From: RHKX01 sp963820055
GTDB lineage: Bacteria; Actinomycetota; Thermoleophilia; Solirubrobacterales; 70-9
Direction: 5' to 3'
DNA length: 64,000 nt
Assembly: GCA_963820055.1 (NCBI GenBank)
Contig: CAWFYJ010000004.1
Coordinates: 496,001 to 560,000, forward strand
In this document: piece after piece, positions 25,061-33,856 of the stretch
Layout: every line of letters begins with the position of its first letter
How positions within the stretch are numbered: position 1 is the first letter of the stretch
Program-made: the position numbers and the translations under genes
The notes under the pieces: generated by a model
The model's database searches: none
What the model was told of the DNA's origin: nothing
Seen by the model: the letters and a program-made list of their open reading frames with translations, nothing else

Positions 25061-26002
25061 TCAGCGGGGCCCGGCGGCGCGCAGGCGCTCGATGCCGGCG
25101 TCGACCGAGGCGATGATCGCACCGTGAAGCTCGGCGTTCGCCGCACACACACAGGACATCTGAAACTCGTGCCCGGACCCGAGCAGCGGGCAGTCGTCGA
25201 GACGCTCACCGCTCGCGTCGGTCAGGATCGCGCCGGCCTCGTCGAGGATCAGCGCGGCAGCGGCGAGGTCGTAGGGCGAGTTGTTGAGGACCGCACCTCG
25301 CCCGACCCGCTCGAACTCGGTCCGCATCCAGTCGATCTCCTCGATCATCCGCGGTCCCGGCTCGACGTAGGCGTCGAGCTGGCCGGTGACGAGCCGGGTC
25401 ATGTCGTAGGTGGCCGAGCCGAGATCGAACGTGCCGCCGGCGACCGACGAGCCGTCGAGCAGCTCCTCGAGCACCATGGTCGTCGCGACGACGGGGCGGC
25501 CGCGGAAGCCGTACGTCCACAGCATCCGCTCGGTGCTCGTCTGCGACGAGAGGCGCGGCGCCGGCTCGAGGCCCTCGCCGCGGACGGCGAGAAAGCGCGC
25601 CCCGGACTTGATCTCGACCACGCAGCCGACTTCGACGTCGGCCATCGTCGGCTCGGCGTCGAGCGGCGCGGCGGCGACCGAGACGCAGGCCGACTCGAAC
25701 CCGGCCATCGCCGGCCGCGTCCCATCGATCGGGTCGACGACCAGCACCCAGCGCGGCTCGCCGCCGGGATTGACCATCCCGCGGTCCTCCGAATAGAAGG
25801 CGACGTCGGGCGCGTGCTCGGCGAGGTACTCCTCCATCCGCGCCTCGGCCCGCTCGTCGATCGCGAAGGTGACGTCGCCGCCGGCGCCGTCACCGGAGTG
25901 CTCGCGGCCCTCCTTGCGCCCGAGCTCGGGCAGGACGACCTCGCGGAGATCGGCGGCCAGCTCGGCGACGAGCCCCGCGATCGGATGGGAGCTCGCGGTC
26001 AG
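25061..26002 (-). CDS. Inositol-monophosphatase-family protein
   Basis: A 313-residue phosphatase if read from CTG 26002, four bases after the htrA-like stop. No ATG, GTG or TTG lies in frame near the operon junction. The first ATG (25837) would remove GDVTFAIDERAEA, which is the conserved first motif of the family. The second and third motifs are intact: SEDRG near 76, VDPIDGTRP near 92 and the C-terminal SPYDLAAAALILDEAGA near 256. Metal-dependent removal of phosphate from inositol phosphate, fructose bisphosphate or similar is expected; substrate unknown. It is the last gene of the response-regulator/kinase/protease operon. Confidence 0.8.
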   Translation of the reverse strand: MTASSHPIAGLVAELAADLREVVLPELGRKEGREHSGDGAGGDVTFAIDERAEARMEEYLAEHAPDVAFYSEDRGMVNPGGEPRWVLVVDPIDGTRPAMAGFESACVSVAAAPLDAEPTMADVEVGCVVEIKSGARFLAVRGEGLEPAPRLSSQTSTERMLWTYGFRGRPVVATTMVLEELLDGSSVAGGTFDLGSATYDMTRLVTGQLDAYVEPGPRMIEEIDWMRTEFERVGRGAVLNNSPYDLAAAALILDEAGAILTDASGERLDDCPLLGSGHEFQMSCVCAANAELHGAIIASVDAGIERLRAAGPR

Positions 26003-26006
26003 CGGC

Positions 26007-27215
26007 TCAGGACTCGGGCCGCGCCCCGAGCGTCACGTCGACGTCCATCTGCTTGCCGTCGCGGATGATGGTCAAGGTGATCTTCTCGCCCGGGTTGTAG
26101 GTCGCGATCATGCGCGAGAGGTCGTTCTCGGTCTTGAGCTCCTGGCCCTCGACGGCGACGATCGTGTCGCCTCCGACCGCGACCTTGCGGCCCTGGAACT
26201 CGACCTTCGAGTCCGCGCCGGAGCTGCCCTGCAGGCCGGCCTGGTCGGCCGGGCCGTCGGGGACGACGCTCGAGATCAGCGAGCCGGTCGGCGCGTCGAT
26301 GCCGAGCTTCTCGGCGAGCTGCGGGTAGAGCGGCTGGCTCTTGACGCCGATGTAGGCGTACTCGACCTTGCCGTTGTCGCGAAGCTGGTCGATCGAGCGC
26401 TTGACGAGGTTGATCGGAACCGCGAAGCCCACGCCCTCGTTGCCGCCCGAGGTCGTGTTGATCTGCTGGTCGATGCCGAGAACGCGACCGTCGGCCCCGA
26501 TCAGCGGGCCGCCCGAGTTGCCGGGGTTGATCGAAGTGTCGGTCTGGATCGCGCCGTCGATCTTGAACTGGGTCAGCGAGTCGATCGAGCGGTCGGTCGC
26601 GGAGACGATTCCCACCGACATCGACTGCTCCTGGCCGAACGGGCTGCCGATTGCGGCGACCGGCGCGCCGACCTGGACGTTGTCGGAGTCGCCGAGCTCG
26701 ATGGGGTTGAGGTCGAGCCCGTCGGGGTCGACCTTCAGCAGCGCGACATCGGCGTTCAGGTCGGTGCCGATGATCTGTGCCGGGACCTGGTTGCGGTCGC
26801 CGAACTCGACGTAGACCTCGTCGGCCTCGTTGATCGGCTGGCTTCCGCCCGCCTCGGTGGCGTCGGTGACGACATGGGCGTTGGTGACGATCTCGCCGTC
26901 CTCGTTGATGACGAAGCCGGAGCCCTGTCCGGCCGAGGTCGGGTCGGCGGAGTCGCCGACGATCGAGAGGATCGTGACGACGCTCGGCGCCGCGTCGGCG
27001 TAGATCGCCTGCGGGTCGAAGGTCGTGTTGCCGGCGGCGATCGGCTTGCCGGCGTCCTCCGAGGTCGTCGTGGTCACGGTCGAGGTCGCGACCTCCGAGC
27101 CCGAGCTCGTCGAGTCGTTGCCGCCGCAGGCGACGAGCGCGAGCGAGAGGCAGAGGAGCAGCGCCGCCGCCCCGGCCAGCAATGCCGGGCGGATCGTCCG
27201 CGATGTCGGACTCAC
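26007..27215 (-). CDS. HtrA/DegP-like serine protease lipoprotein with PDZ domain
   Basis: A 402-residue exported protease. The N-terminus is a lipoprotein signal (ALVAC, Cys about 30) followed by a Ser/Thr linker. The trypsin-like domain has His114 (TNAHVV), Asp156 (DVALLKV) and Ser234 (GNSGGPL). A PDZ domain covers about 300-395 (AGLQGSSG, VEGQELKTENDL). It should degrade or refold damaged envelope proteins. GTG 27215 overlaps the kinase stop by four bases. The gene order regulator, kinase, HtrA matches mycobacterial mprA-mprB-pepD. Confidence 0.92.
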   Translation of the reverse strand: MSPTSRTIRPALLAGAAALLLCLSLALVACGGNDSTSSGSEVATSTVTTTTSEDAGKPIAAGNTTFDPQAIYADAAPSVVTILSIVGDSADPTSAGQGSGFVINEDGEIVTNAHVVTDATEAGGSQPINEADEVYVEFGDRNQVPAQIIGTDLNADVALLKVDPDGLDLNPIELGDSDNVQVGAPVAAIGSPFGQEQSMSVGIVSATDRSIDSLTQFKIDGAIQTDTSINPGNSGGPLIGADGRVLGIDQQINTTSGGNEGVGFAVPINLVKRSIDQLRDNGKVEYAYIGVKSQPLYPQLAEKLGIDAPTGSLISSVVPDGPADQAGLQGSSGADSKVEFQGRKVAVGGDTIVAVEGQELKTENDLSRMIATYNPGEKITLTIIRDGKQMDVDVTLGARPES

Positions 27216-28708
27216 GCCGGGGCCCCCAGGGACCCGCCGAGCTCGCTGCTGCGAGCGCCGGCCGGGGGCAGGGTGAGGCTGAAGGTCGTTCCACGGCCGC
27301 GGCGCGGCTCGAGGACCACGTCGCCGCCCATCGCCCGTGCCAGCTCGCGGGCGATCGCGAGGCCGAGGCCCGATCCGCTGACCGAGTCGGCCGTGTAGAA
27401 GCGCTCGAACACCTGCTCGCGGGAGCGCGGGTCGATGCCCGGCCCGTCGTCGGTGACGGTCAGGCGGGCTTCGCTGGTGGAGCTGGTGGTGCTGATGGCG
27501 ATCTCGGTTCCGGGTGCGGTGTGCTTGAGCGCGTTGTCGATGAGGATACGCAAGATCTGAGCTGTCCTCGCACGATCGGCTTGAGCAAGCGGTTCTCCGG
27601 CACCCCCCTCGAGCTCGACGGTGGAATCGTGGCGCTCCAGCGCCGCGGCGAACTCGGCCGCGACCTCGGCCGCGAGACCGCCGAGATCGATCGGCTCGCT
27701 CTGCAGGGTCAGCGCGTCGGCGTCCAGCTTCGACAGGTCGAGGAGGTCGGTCGAGAGCTTCGTCAGCCGCTCGATCTGCCCGCGCATCGTCCGGATGAAC
27801 TCGCGCCGCGTGTCGGCGTCGGGCTCCGGGTCGTCGTCGAGGAGCTCGATGAAGCCGCCGAGCGAGGCGATCGGCGTCCGCAACTCGTGCGACGCGTTGG
27901 CGATGAAGTCGCGGCGGGCGCTCTCGAGCCCGCGCAGACGCCGTCGCATCTGATCGAGCGTCTCGGCGAGCTGCCCGACCTCGTCATTGGACCCGACCGG
28001 AATCGGCACGCTGAAGTCCCCGTTTGCGACCCGCTCGGCCGCTTCCTCGAGCCGCCGCAGGCGCCGGGCGTGGTAGCCGGCAGCGATGAACGCGGCGAGC
28101 AGCGAGGCGGCGAGGGCGATGCCGCCGGCGATCAGCGTCTGCCGCCGGATCAGTGCGACGTTCGCCTCGACGTCGTCGAGCGGCGTCGAGAGGACGATCA
28201 CCCAGCCGGGCGTCTCGGCGTCGCCGGTCGCGGCGCCCTTCCCCGGCGGGTCGCCGGCGACCGGGAAGGCCGTCTCACCGATCCGGCTCCCGCCGACCGT
28301 CTCGATCGCCGAGCGCGTTGCGTTGCTCGCCGCGGCGCCGGTGGCCGCCGGGTACTCGGGATCGAGCGCCTCGCTCTCGAGCTCGGAGTCGGCGATCACG
28401 AACGCCGGCTCCTCGCCGCGGAGGCCGAGCAGCGTGATCCGCGAGTCGACGTTCGCCGCCGTCCGCCGGACGAGTGCGGCCAGCTCCCGCTGTTCGAGCC
28501 CGCGCCGGGCCGCCGACCGCAGCCGGTCGAGCTCCTGGCTCCCCTGCTGTTCGAGCCGCTCGAGCCGCTCCGACTCGAGCCGGGAGCTGAGCTGCGGGAC
28601 GACGTAGAGGTAGACGAACCCGATCGCCATCGCCGTGATCGCGAAGAAGAGCAGGACCAGCCGGGTGCGGACGCTGTCGATCCGGGAGACCGGTCGGCGC
28701 GGCTTCAC
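27212..28708 (-). CDS. Membrane sensor histidine kinase
   Basis: A 498-residue kinase: membrane helix about 15-35, an extracytoplasmic sensor of about 120 residues, second helix about 165-190, a HAMP linker (RLEEAAERVANGDFSVPIP), then HisKA with His274 in NASHELRTP and an HATPase domain with the N box LIDNALKHT, DDGPGID and GSGLGLA. It autophosphorylates and passes phosphate to the regulator encoded just upstream. GTG 28708 lies one base after the regulator stop; the longer frame upstream is a shadow of it. The stop overlaps the protease start. Confidence 0.92.
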   Translation of the reverse strand: MKPRRPVSRIDSVRTRLVLLFFAITAMAIGFVYLYVVPQLSSRLESERLERLEQQGSQELDRLRSAARRGLEQRELAALVRRTAANVDSRITLLGLRGEEPAFVIADSELESEALDPEYPAATGAAASNATRSAIETVGGSRIGETAFPVAGDPPGKGAATGDAETPGWVIVLSTPLDDVEANVALIRRQTLIAGGIALAASLLAAFIAAGYHARRLRRLEEAAERVANGDFSVPIPVGSNDEVGQLAETLDQMRRRLRGLESARRDFIANASHELRTPIASLGGFIELLDDDPEPDADTRREFIRTMRGQIERLTKLSTDLLDLSKLDADALTLQSEPIDLGGLAAEVAAEFAAALERHDSTVELEGGAGEPLAQADRARTAQILRILIDNALKHTAPGTEIAISTTSSTSEARLTVTDDGPGIDPRSREQVFERFYTADSVSGSGLGLAIARELARAMGGDVVLEPRRGRGTTFSLTLPPAGARSSELGGSLGAPA

Positions 28709-28709
28709 C

Positions 28710-29417
28710 TCAGACCACGTCCTCGTCGCGGAAGCGGTAGCCGACGCCGCGAACCGTGAGCAGGTAGATCGGCTCCTTCGGCTCGGCCTCGATCTTCTCG
28801 CGCAGGTGACGGATGTGGACGTCGATCGTCCGCGGGTCGCGGTAGGTGCTGTCGCCCCAGATCCGCTCGAGCAGCGCGCGGCGGTCGAAGACGTGGCCGG
28901 GACTGCGGGCCAGGGCCGCAAGCAGCTCGAACTCGACGTAGGTGAGCTGGACGCGCTCGCCGTCGACGGTCACCTGCCGCCGGGCCGGGTCGACGGTCAG
29001 GCCGCCGGCGTCGATCGGGCCCTCGACGGGTTCGTCGCCCGACATCCGCGTCCGCCGCAGCGCCGCCTTCACGCGACTCCGGAACTCGCGGATGCTGAAC
29101 GGCTTGGTTATGTAGTCGTCGGCGCCGATCTCGAGGCCGAGCACCTTGTCGACCTCGTCGTCGCGGGCGGTCAGCATGATGATCGGAACCTGGCTGCGCG
29201 CCCGCAGTCTCCGGCAGACCTCGATGCCGTCGATCCGCGGCATCATCACGTCGAGGACGACGAGATCGAAGCGCCCAGCGGCGAACTGATCGAGGCCCTC
29301 TCGACCGTCGCGAGCGACCACCACTTCGTACCCCTCCTTGCGGAGCGGATACGCCAGAAGCGTCTGAATCGACTCCTCGTCGTCGACGAGCAGGATGCGA
29401 GCCGAGGCTTCGGCCAT
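28710..29417 (-). CDS. OmpR-family response regulator
   Basis: A 235-residue regulator. The receiver domain has the acidic pair Asp12/Asp13, phospho-acceptor Asp56 in VVLDVMMP, and the switch Lys in ITKPFS near 107. The C-terminal winged helix (LTYVEFELLAALA to RTIDVHIRHLREKIE and VRGVGYRF) binds DNA. ATG 29417 has a -10 box six bases upstream, so the operon is probably leaderless from here. It shares a 29-base divergent gap with an M28-like membrane protein gene, which it may also control. Confidence 0.94.
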   Translation of the reverse strand: MAEASARILLVDDEESIQTLLAYPLRKEGYEVVVARDGREGLDQFAAGRFDLVVLDVMMPRIDGIEVCRRLRARSQVPIIMLTARDDEVDKVLGLEIGADDYITKPFSIREFRSRVKAALRRTRMSGDEPVEGPIDAGGLTVDPARRQVTVDGERVQLTYVEFELLAALARSPGHVFDRRALLERIWGDSTYRDPRTIDVHIRHLREKIEAEPKEPIYLLTVRGVGYRFRDEDVV

Positions 29418-29423
29418 GCGGAG

Positions 29424-29429
29424 AGGTTA
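29424..29429 (-). promoter_or_regulatory. -10 box for the two-component operon
   Basis: TAACCT on the minus strand, exactly 6 nt before ATG 29417, inside the 29-base divergent gap. Confidence 0.45.
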
Positions 29430-29446
29430 GTTTCACCGCCCCAAGG

Positions 29447-31222
29447 ATGTTCGACCCCCGGATCTATCGCGCCGCCCTCCTGCCCGCCGTGGCCGCGTTC
29501 GTCGTGCTCATGTTCTCGTTCGAGCCGATCCCGAATCCGCTGCCGCCGCCGGTCGCCACGCCGACGTTCGACGGCTCCGAGGCGGCCCGGACGGCGCGCT
29601 CGATCGTCAGCCTCGCGCCCGACCGGACGCCCGGCTCGGCCGGGGACAAGGCGGTCGCCGACCTCGTCGAGGAGCGGTTCTCGGCGATCGAGGGCGGCGA
29701 GGTCTCGACCCAATCCTTCGACTCGAGCTTCGACGGCGAGGACGTCAAGCCCGAGAACGTGGTCCTGACGCTGCCCGGCACGTCCGACCGGACGATCCTC
29801 GTCGTCGCCGGGCGCGACTCGGCTGAAGGGCCAGGCGCGGCGACGAGCGCCTCGGCGACCGCGACGCTGCTCGGGCTCGCCGACGACCTCGGCCGCTCGC
29901 GGCGCAACCTGACGCTGATCCTCGCCTCGACCGACGGCAGCAGCGACAGCACCGAGGGAGCGGAGCAGCTCGTCGAGGCGCTGCCGCAGCCCGGCAACGT
30001 CGAGGCGGCCCTCGTGATCAGCCAGCCCGGCGTGCCCGAACCGAAGGCGCCGTTCGTGATCAGCTCCGGCTCGGGACCCGACAGCCCCTCGGCCCAGCTC
30101 GTCCAGACCGCTCGCGACATCGCGACGACGAACTTCGACCAGCGCGATCCCGCACCCGGCCCGTGGGTCGGCCTCTCCCGGCTCGCCTACCCCGGCGGCC
30201 TCGGCGAGCAGGTCGCCCTGCGCCGCGCCGGGATCGAGGCGCTCGCGATCAGCGCCCACGGAGAGCGCCGGATCCCCGCCGCCGCCGACGGCCCGGAGGC
30301 GATCTCGTCGGAGACCCTCGGCGCCTCCGGCGACACGATGCTCGAGCTGATCCTCACCCTCGACCGGACCGGCGAGCCCGCCGACGCCGGGCCGTCGGAA
30401 TACATCCGGGTCGGGGACAACCTCGTGCCCGGCTGGACGCTCTCGCTGCTCGCGGTGGCCCTGCTGCTCGCGCCGCTGCTGACCGCCGGCGACACCTGGC
30501 TGCGCGAGCACCGCGCCGACTGGCGAGCGCGCCGGACCCTCTTCTGGGCCGCTGAGCGCGTCCTGATCCCGCTCGCCGCCCTCCTCCTCGCCTATCTGTT
30601 CGGGCTCGTGGGGCTGATCCCCGATCCCGCCTTCCCCTACGACCCAGCGCTCCACGAGCCGGGCGTTGCCGGACCGATCGCGTTCGCCGCACTCGCCGGG
30701 GCGGTGGCCCTCGCCGTCCTCCTCGTCCGGCCGACGCGGACGCCGCTCGACGCCGAGCCGCAGACGCTCGCGGCGGCCGCCGGGTTGCTGACCGGGCTCT
30801 CGGTGCTCGGCATCTGGCTGATCAATCCCTACCTGGCCCTGCTGCTCACCCCGACCGCGCATGTCTGGCTGTTCGCGGCCCGCGCCTCCGGGCCGCCGCG
30901 CGCCGTGATCCTCGGGCTGATCGCGGCGATCTCGCTGCTCCCGGCGGCCCTCGCGTTCGCAACGTTCGCCCACGAGCTCGGCCTCGGTCTCGCGGCCCCG
31001 TGGCACCTGCTGCTGATGGTCGCCGACGGCCAGTACGGCTTCCTGCTCGGCCTGCTCTGGTGCGGCGTCCTCGGCGGGCTGATCGCCGTCGCCTCGGCGG
31101 CGAGTGCCGGCGCCAATCGGCTGCCGCCGCTCGGCCCACGGGGCAGCATCCGCGGCGCCGGCAGTCATGCCGGCCCCGGAGCGCTCGGATCGAGCCCACC
31201 GGCCGAACGCAGGCACACCTGA
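29447..31222 (+). CDS. Polytopic membrane protein with degenerate M28-peptidase-like domain
   Basis: A 591-residue protein. After one N-terminal helix (8-24), residues 45-310 follow the M28 aminopeptidase layout (LAPDRTPGSAGDKAVADLVEE; VVAGRDSA; ASATATLLGLADDL; LILASTDGSS). However, the usual zinc ligands are not seen: the expected HxD is GRDS and the DDxxG-type segment is TSASATA. Residues 325-560 hold seven or eight helices. It may be a non-catalytic binding or transport protein. ATG 29447 has AAGG upstream. The family with fused helices is seen in actinobacteria; its function is unknown. Confidence 0.7.
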   Translation: MFDPRIYRAALLPAVAAFVVLMFSFEPIPNPLPPPVATPTFDGSEAARTARSIVSLAPDRTPGSAGDKAVADLVEERFSAIEGGEVSTQSFDSSFDGEDVKPENVVLTLPGTSDRTILVVAGRDSAEGPGAATSASATATLLGLADDLGRSRRNLTLILASTDGSSDSTEGAEQLVEALPQPGNVEAALVISQPGVPEPKAPFVISSGSGPDSPSAQLVQTARDIATTNFDQRDPAPGPWVGLSRLAYPGGLGEQVALRRAGIEALAISAHGERRIPAAADGPEAISSETLGASGDTMLELILTLDRTGEPADAGPSEYIRVGDNLVPGWTLSLLAVALLLAPLLTAGDTWLREHRADWRARRTLFWAAERVLIPLAALLLAYLFGLVGLIPDPAFPYDPALHEPGVAGPIAFAALAGAVALAVLLVRPTRTPLDAEPQTLAAAAGLLTGLSVLGIWLINPYLALLLTPTAHVWLFAARASGPPRAVILGLIAAISLLPAALAFATFAHELGLGLAAPWHLLLMVADGQYGFLLGLLWCGVLGGLIAVASAASAGANRLPPLGPRGSIRGAGSHAGPGALGSSPPAERRHT

Positions 31223-31324
31223 CGCCTGTGCGGGACAACCGAAACCGGCACCGTTCTGGACACGGATCTGGACATCCGGTTGGACGGCCGTCCTAAGCCC
31301 CTAAAGCGAATCCCCGAAGAGTCG

Positions 31325-31573
31325 ATGGGCCAAAGGCAAGTCCACCCCGAGCAGAAACAGGATCGAGCGAGCAAGGTTCAAATGCGTGCCACAGATGAAC
31401 AGCTTGCAGTCGTTCAGAGGAAGGTCTCCCGCGGCGAGTACGAGGTCAACTCGCAGCGAGTCGCGATAGCCATCCTCGAGCGGATCGGTGTGATCCAGAG
31501 CCGCGACCCCGTCAGGAAGCGCGGAAATGGTCATGTCCTCCTGCATGAACTGAACGCCCCCCGGGAAGTCTGA
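31325..31573 (+). CDS. Possible FlgM-like anti-sigma factor
   Basis: An 82-residue open frame with lower GC than its neighbours. Its middle, VQRKVSRGEYEVNSQRVAIA followed by ILERI, resembles the C-terminal sigma-28-binding segment of FlgM (helix, then SGxYxVDxxxVAxxxL). The first third is Gln/Lys-rich and disordered, as in FlgM. Its last 62 bases overlap the 3' end of thiL on the other strand. No flagellar genes are in the window. The start is a guess (ATG 31325; 31280 is also open) and an antisense frame of 81 residues exists, so treat as tentative. Confidence 0.35.
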   Translation: MGQRQVHPEQKQDRASKVQMRATDEQLAVVQRKVSRGEYEVNSQRVAIAILERIGVIQSRDPVRKRGNGHVLLHELNAPREV

Positions 31574-32552
31574 GCCGGACGGTCCCGCCGGGCTCGACCC
31601 GGCCGACCTCGGTCAGACCGATCCCGGTCTCCGCCACCGCGGCCACGCAGCCGGCCAGCTCGGCGCGCGGAATCGCGCAGAGCAGCTCGTAGTCCTCCCC
31701 ACCCGAGACGACCAACTCGATCGGGTCCCGCCCGGCCGCCGCCGCGACCTCCGCCACGCCCGCCGCCGCCGGAACCCGGTCGAGCTCGATCTCGATGCCC
31801 ACCGCCGACGCGGCGGCGAGGTGCTCGGCCTCGGCGCCGAGCCCGTCGGAGACGTCGATCATCGCCGTCGCCCCCGCCGCGGCTAGAGCCCGGCCGGCGT
31901 CGAGGCGCGGCTGCGGCTCGAGCTGGCGGGCGCGAGCGGCGCCCGCGGCCGCCTCGGAGATCCCGTCGGCGAGCTCGGGATGTTCGAGCAGCATCAGCCC
32001 CGCGGCAGCGCCGCCGAACGAGCCGGTGACGCAGATCGCGTCGCCGGGACGGGCGCCCGCCCTGCCGACGAGCAGGCCGACGTCCGGCGCGAGCCCGATC
32101 GCCGTGACGCAGACCGACAGGACCGGCGAGGCGGTGAGATCGCCGCCCAGCAGCGCGGCCCCCGCCGCCCCGGCGACGTCGGCGATGCCATCGCAGAGCT
32201 CGAGGGCGTCGTCGCGCTCGAGGTCGTCCGGTGCGCCGAGCCAGACATAGAGCTCGGCGGGGCGTGCGCCCATCGCGGCGAGGTCGCTGAGGGCCGCCGC
32301 TGTGGCCTTGCGGCCGATCGCCCGCGGCGGACACCAGGTGCGCCGGAACGAGACGCCGTCGACGATCGCATCGACGGTGACGGCACGGGCGCCGCCCGCT
32401 GGATCGACGGTGACGGCGGCGTCGTCGCCGATGCCGATCCGGACGTCGGCGCCCGCGGCCTCGGTCCCCGCTCCGAGCCGGTCGCGGATCGCCGCGATCA
32501 GGTCGAATTCGGGGGAGCTGCGCATTCGCGGCTGATGTCCGCTCTCGCTCAA
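31512..32552 (-). CDS. thiL: Thiamine-monophosphate kinase
   Basis: A 346-residue ThiL, which phosphorylates thiamine monophosphate to the active diphosphate. It shows the ATP/Mg loop IGIGDDAAV near 40, the PurM-like core (KATAAALSDLAAMGARP, MIDVSDGLGAEAEHL) and the C-terminal GGEDYELL and GGHDHF. The start is TTG 32552, overlapping the preceding stop (TTGA); ATG 32525, nine codons in, is equally plausible. No TPP riboswitch is seen, as expected for an internal operon gene. Co-transcribed with the GT-C transferase upstream. Confidence 0.93.
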   Translation of the reverse strand: MSESGHQPRMRSSPEFDLIAAIRDRLGAGTEAAGADVRIGIGDDAAVTVDPAGGARAVTVDAIVDGVSFRRTWCPPRAIGRKATAAALSDLAAMGARPAELYVWLGAPDDLERDDALELCDGIADVAGAAGAALLGGDLTASPVLSVCVTAIGLAPDVGLLVGRAGARPGDAICVTGSFGGAAAGLMLLEHPELADGISEAAAGAARARQLEPQPRLDAGRALAAAGATAMIDVSDGLGAEAEHLAAASAVGIEIELDRVPAAAGVAEVAAAAGRDPIELVVSGGEDYELLCAIPRAELAGCVAAVAETGIGLTEVGRVEPGGTVRLRLPGGRSVHAGGHDHFRAS

Positions 32553-33835
32553 ATCGGCACTCCGTTGATCGCCTGGAAGATCGTCAGTGCGATGGTCGCA
32601 CCGATCAGGACGCGGTCGCGGGAGATCGCCGCCACCGGCAGCAGCCAGATCAGGTACCAGGGGACGATGTAGGCGGAGGCGACGAGGAGGCCGAGGCTCG
32701 CCCAGCCGGCCGCCCGCACCCAGTCGAGGCCGCGGGCGACGGCGACGAGCAGGCCAACCACCGCGACGGCGTAGCCGACGACGAAGAGCGTCCGCAGCAG
32801 GTCGACGTCGAAGCCGCTGATCCGGGACAGCGTCGCCGGGACGCTCCAGCGGCTGATCCGGTCCTGGTTGCCGCCGGCGACGGTGAGCGCCTCGGTCACC
32901 GACGTCCCGAAGAGCGGCAGCGAGACGACCGCGACCAGAAGGAGCGCCACGACGCCGCCGATCACGAGGCGGGTCCGCTCGCGGGAGCCGGCGAGCGCGA
33001 ACGGCGCATAGAGGAGTCCCGAGACCTTGATCGCGGCCGCGGCGACGAGCCCGGCCCCCGCAGTCGCAGGGCGCGAGGTGAGAGCGGCACCGACGGCGGC
33101 GGTCGCGAAAGCGGCCATCAGCGCGTCGTTGTGGGCCCCGCCGATGAGCTGGGCGAGGACGATCGGGTTGAGGGCGACGAACGCGACCGCGGTCGCCGGC
33201 GAGACGCCGCGGAGCGCGGCGAGGCGGGCCACGATCCAGGCGATAACGGCGACGGCGACTCCGGTCAGGACCTTCAGCGACCAGAGCGCGAGACCGACAC
33301 CGAGAGCGCCGAGCGGATAGCTGCCGAGCGTGAAGAGGGGCCCGTAGACGGAGACGGCGTCGCGGTAGTCGTCGACCCGCGCCGCGGCCGAGTCGAGCGG
33401 GATGTCGGCGGGGGCGTACTCGTAGGGATTGAGACCGTGCTCGACGCCGAGCCGTGCGTAGGCGACGTAGCTGAAGACGTCGAGCGAGAGCAGCGGCGCC
33501 GCGAGGACGAACAGGGTGATCAGGACCCCCGCCGTCACGGCGACGGCCCGGAGTCCGAGGTCCCGGGCGAAGGCGACGAGCCCGACCCAGATCGCGATCG
33601 CCGCGTAGAGCAGGCCGAGGAAGAGGCGGGGGTCGAGGTCGAAGCCGTTCCCGAAGACGCCGAGGACCCAGCGCGGTCCATTCCCCCCCACCGTTCCGGC
33701 GCCGGGGACCAGCTCCGACCCGGGGGCGGCGAGCGGGATCGAGACGAGGACGAGGGCGACCGCGAGCCCGATTGCGACCAGCCGCCGTCCCGGCGCCGCG
33801 GTGTGCCTGCCTGCGCTGATCGGGGTCTCCTCCAT
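32549..33835 (-). CDS. GT-C polyprenol-phosphate-mannose-type mannosyltransferase (MptB-like)
   Basis: A 428-residue protein with eleven or twelve membrane helices. The first large loop holds LSLDVFSYVAYARLG followed by GLNPYEYAP, the Asp-containing motif and GLNPY of actinobacterial MptA/MptB-type (GT87/DUF2029-related) alpha-mannosyltransferases. These use polyprenyl-phosphate-mannose outside the membrane to build lipoglycans. ATG 33835 is used; the open frame upstream is antisense to the HAD gene. It overlaps the thiL start. The divergent HAD gene begins 21 bases away. Confidence 0.75.
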   Translation of the reverse strand: MEETPISAGRHTAAPGRRLVAIGLAVALVLVSIPLAAPGSELVPGAGTVGGNGPRWVLGVFGNGFDLDPRLFLGLLYAAIAIWVGLVAFARDLGLRAVAVTAGVLITLFVLAAPLLSLDVFSYVAYARLGVEHGLNPYEYAPADIPLDSAAARVDDYRDAVSVYGPLFTLGSYPLGALGVGLALWSLKVLTGVAVAVIAWIVARLAALRGVSPATAVAFVALNPIVLAQLIGGAHNDALMAAFATAAVGAALTSRPATAGAGLVAAAAIKVSGLLYAPFALAGSRERTRLVIGGVVALLLVAVVSLPLFGTSVTEALTVAGGNQDRISRWSVPATLSRISGFDVDLLRTLFVVGYAVAVVGLLVAVARGLDWVRAAGWASLGLLVASAYIVPWYLIWLLPVAAISRDRVLIGATIALTIFQAINGVPI

Positions 33836-33856
33836 CCGCTCGGAGAGAATGTATTC

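Noticed and set aside
22591..25116. 841-residue plus-strand open frame
   Set aside because: Runs antisense to rpsF and otsA with biased composition; only the 22.9-23.4 kb part might hold a gene, and in other frames.
31301..31546. 81-residue minus-strand frame opposite the FlgM-like frame
   Set aside because: Would overlap the thiL C-terminus in another frame; no motif seen.
32549..32600. TPP riboswitch before thiL
   Set aside because: No conserved stem motifs; thiL is internal to an operon with overlapping ends.
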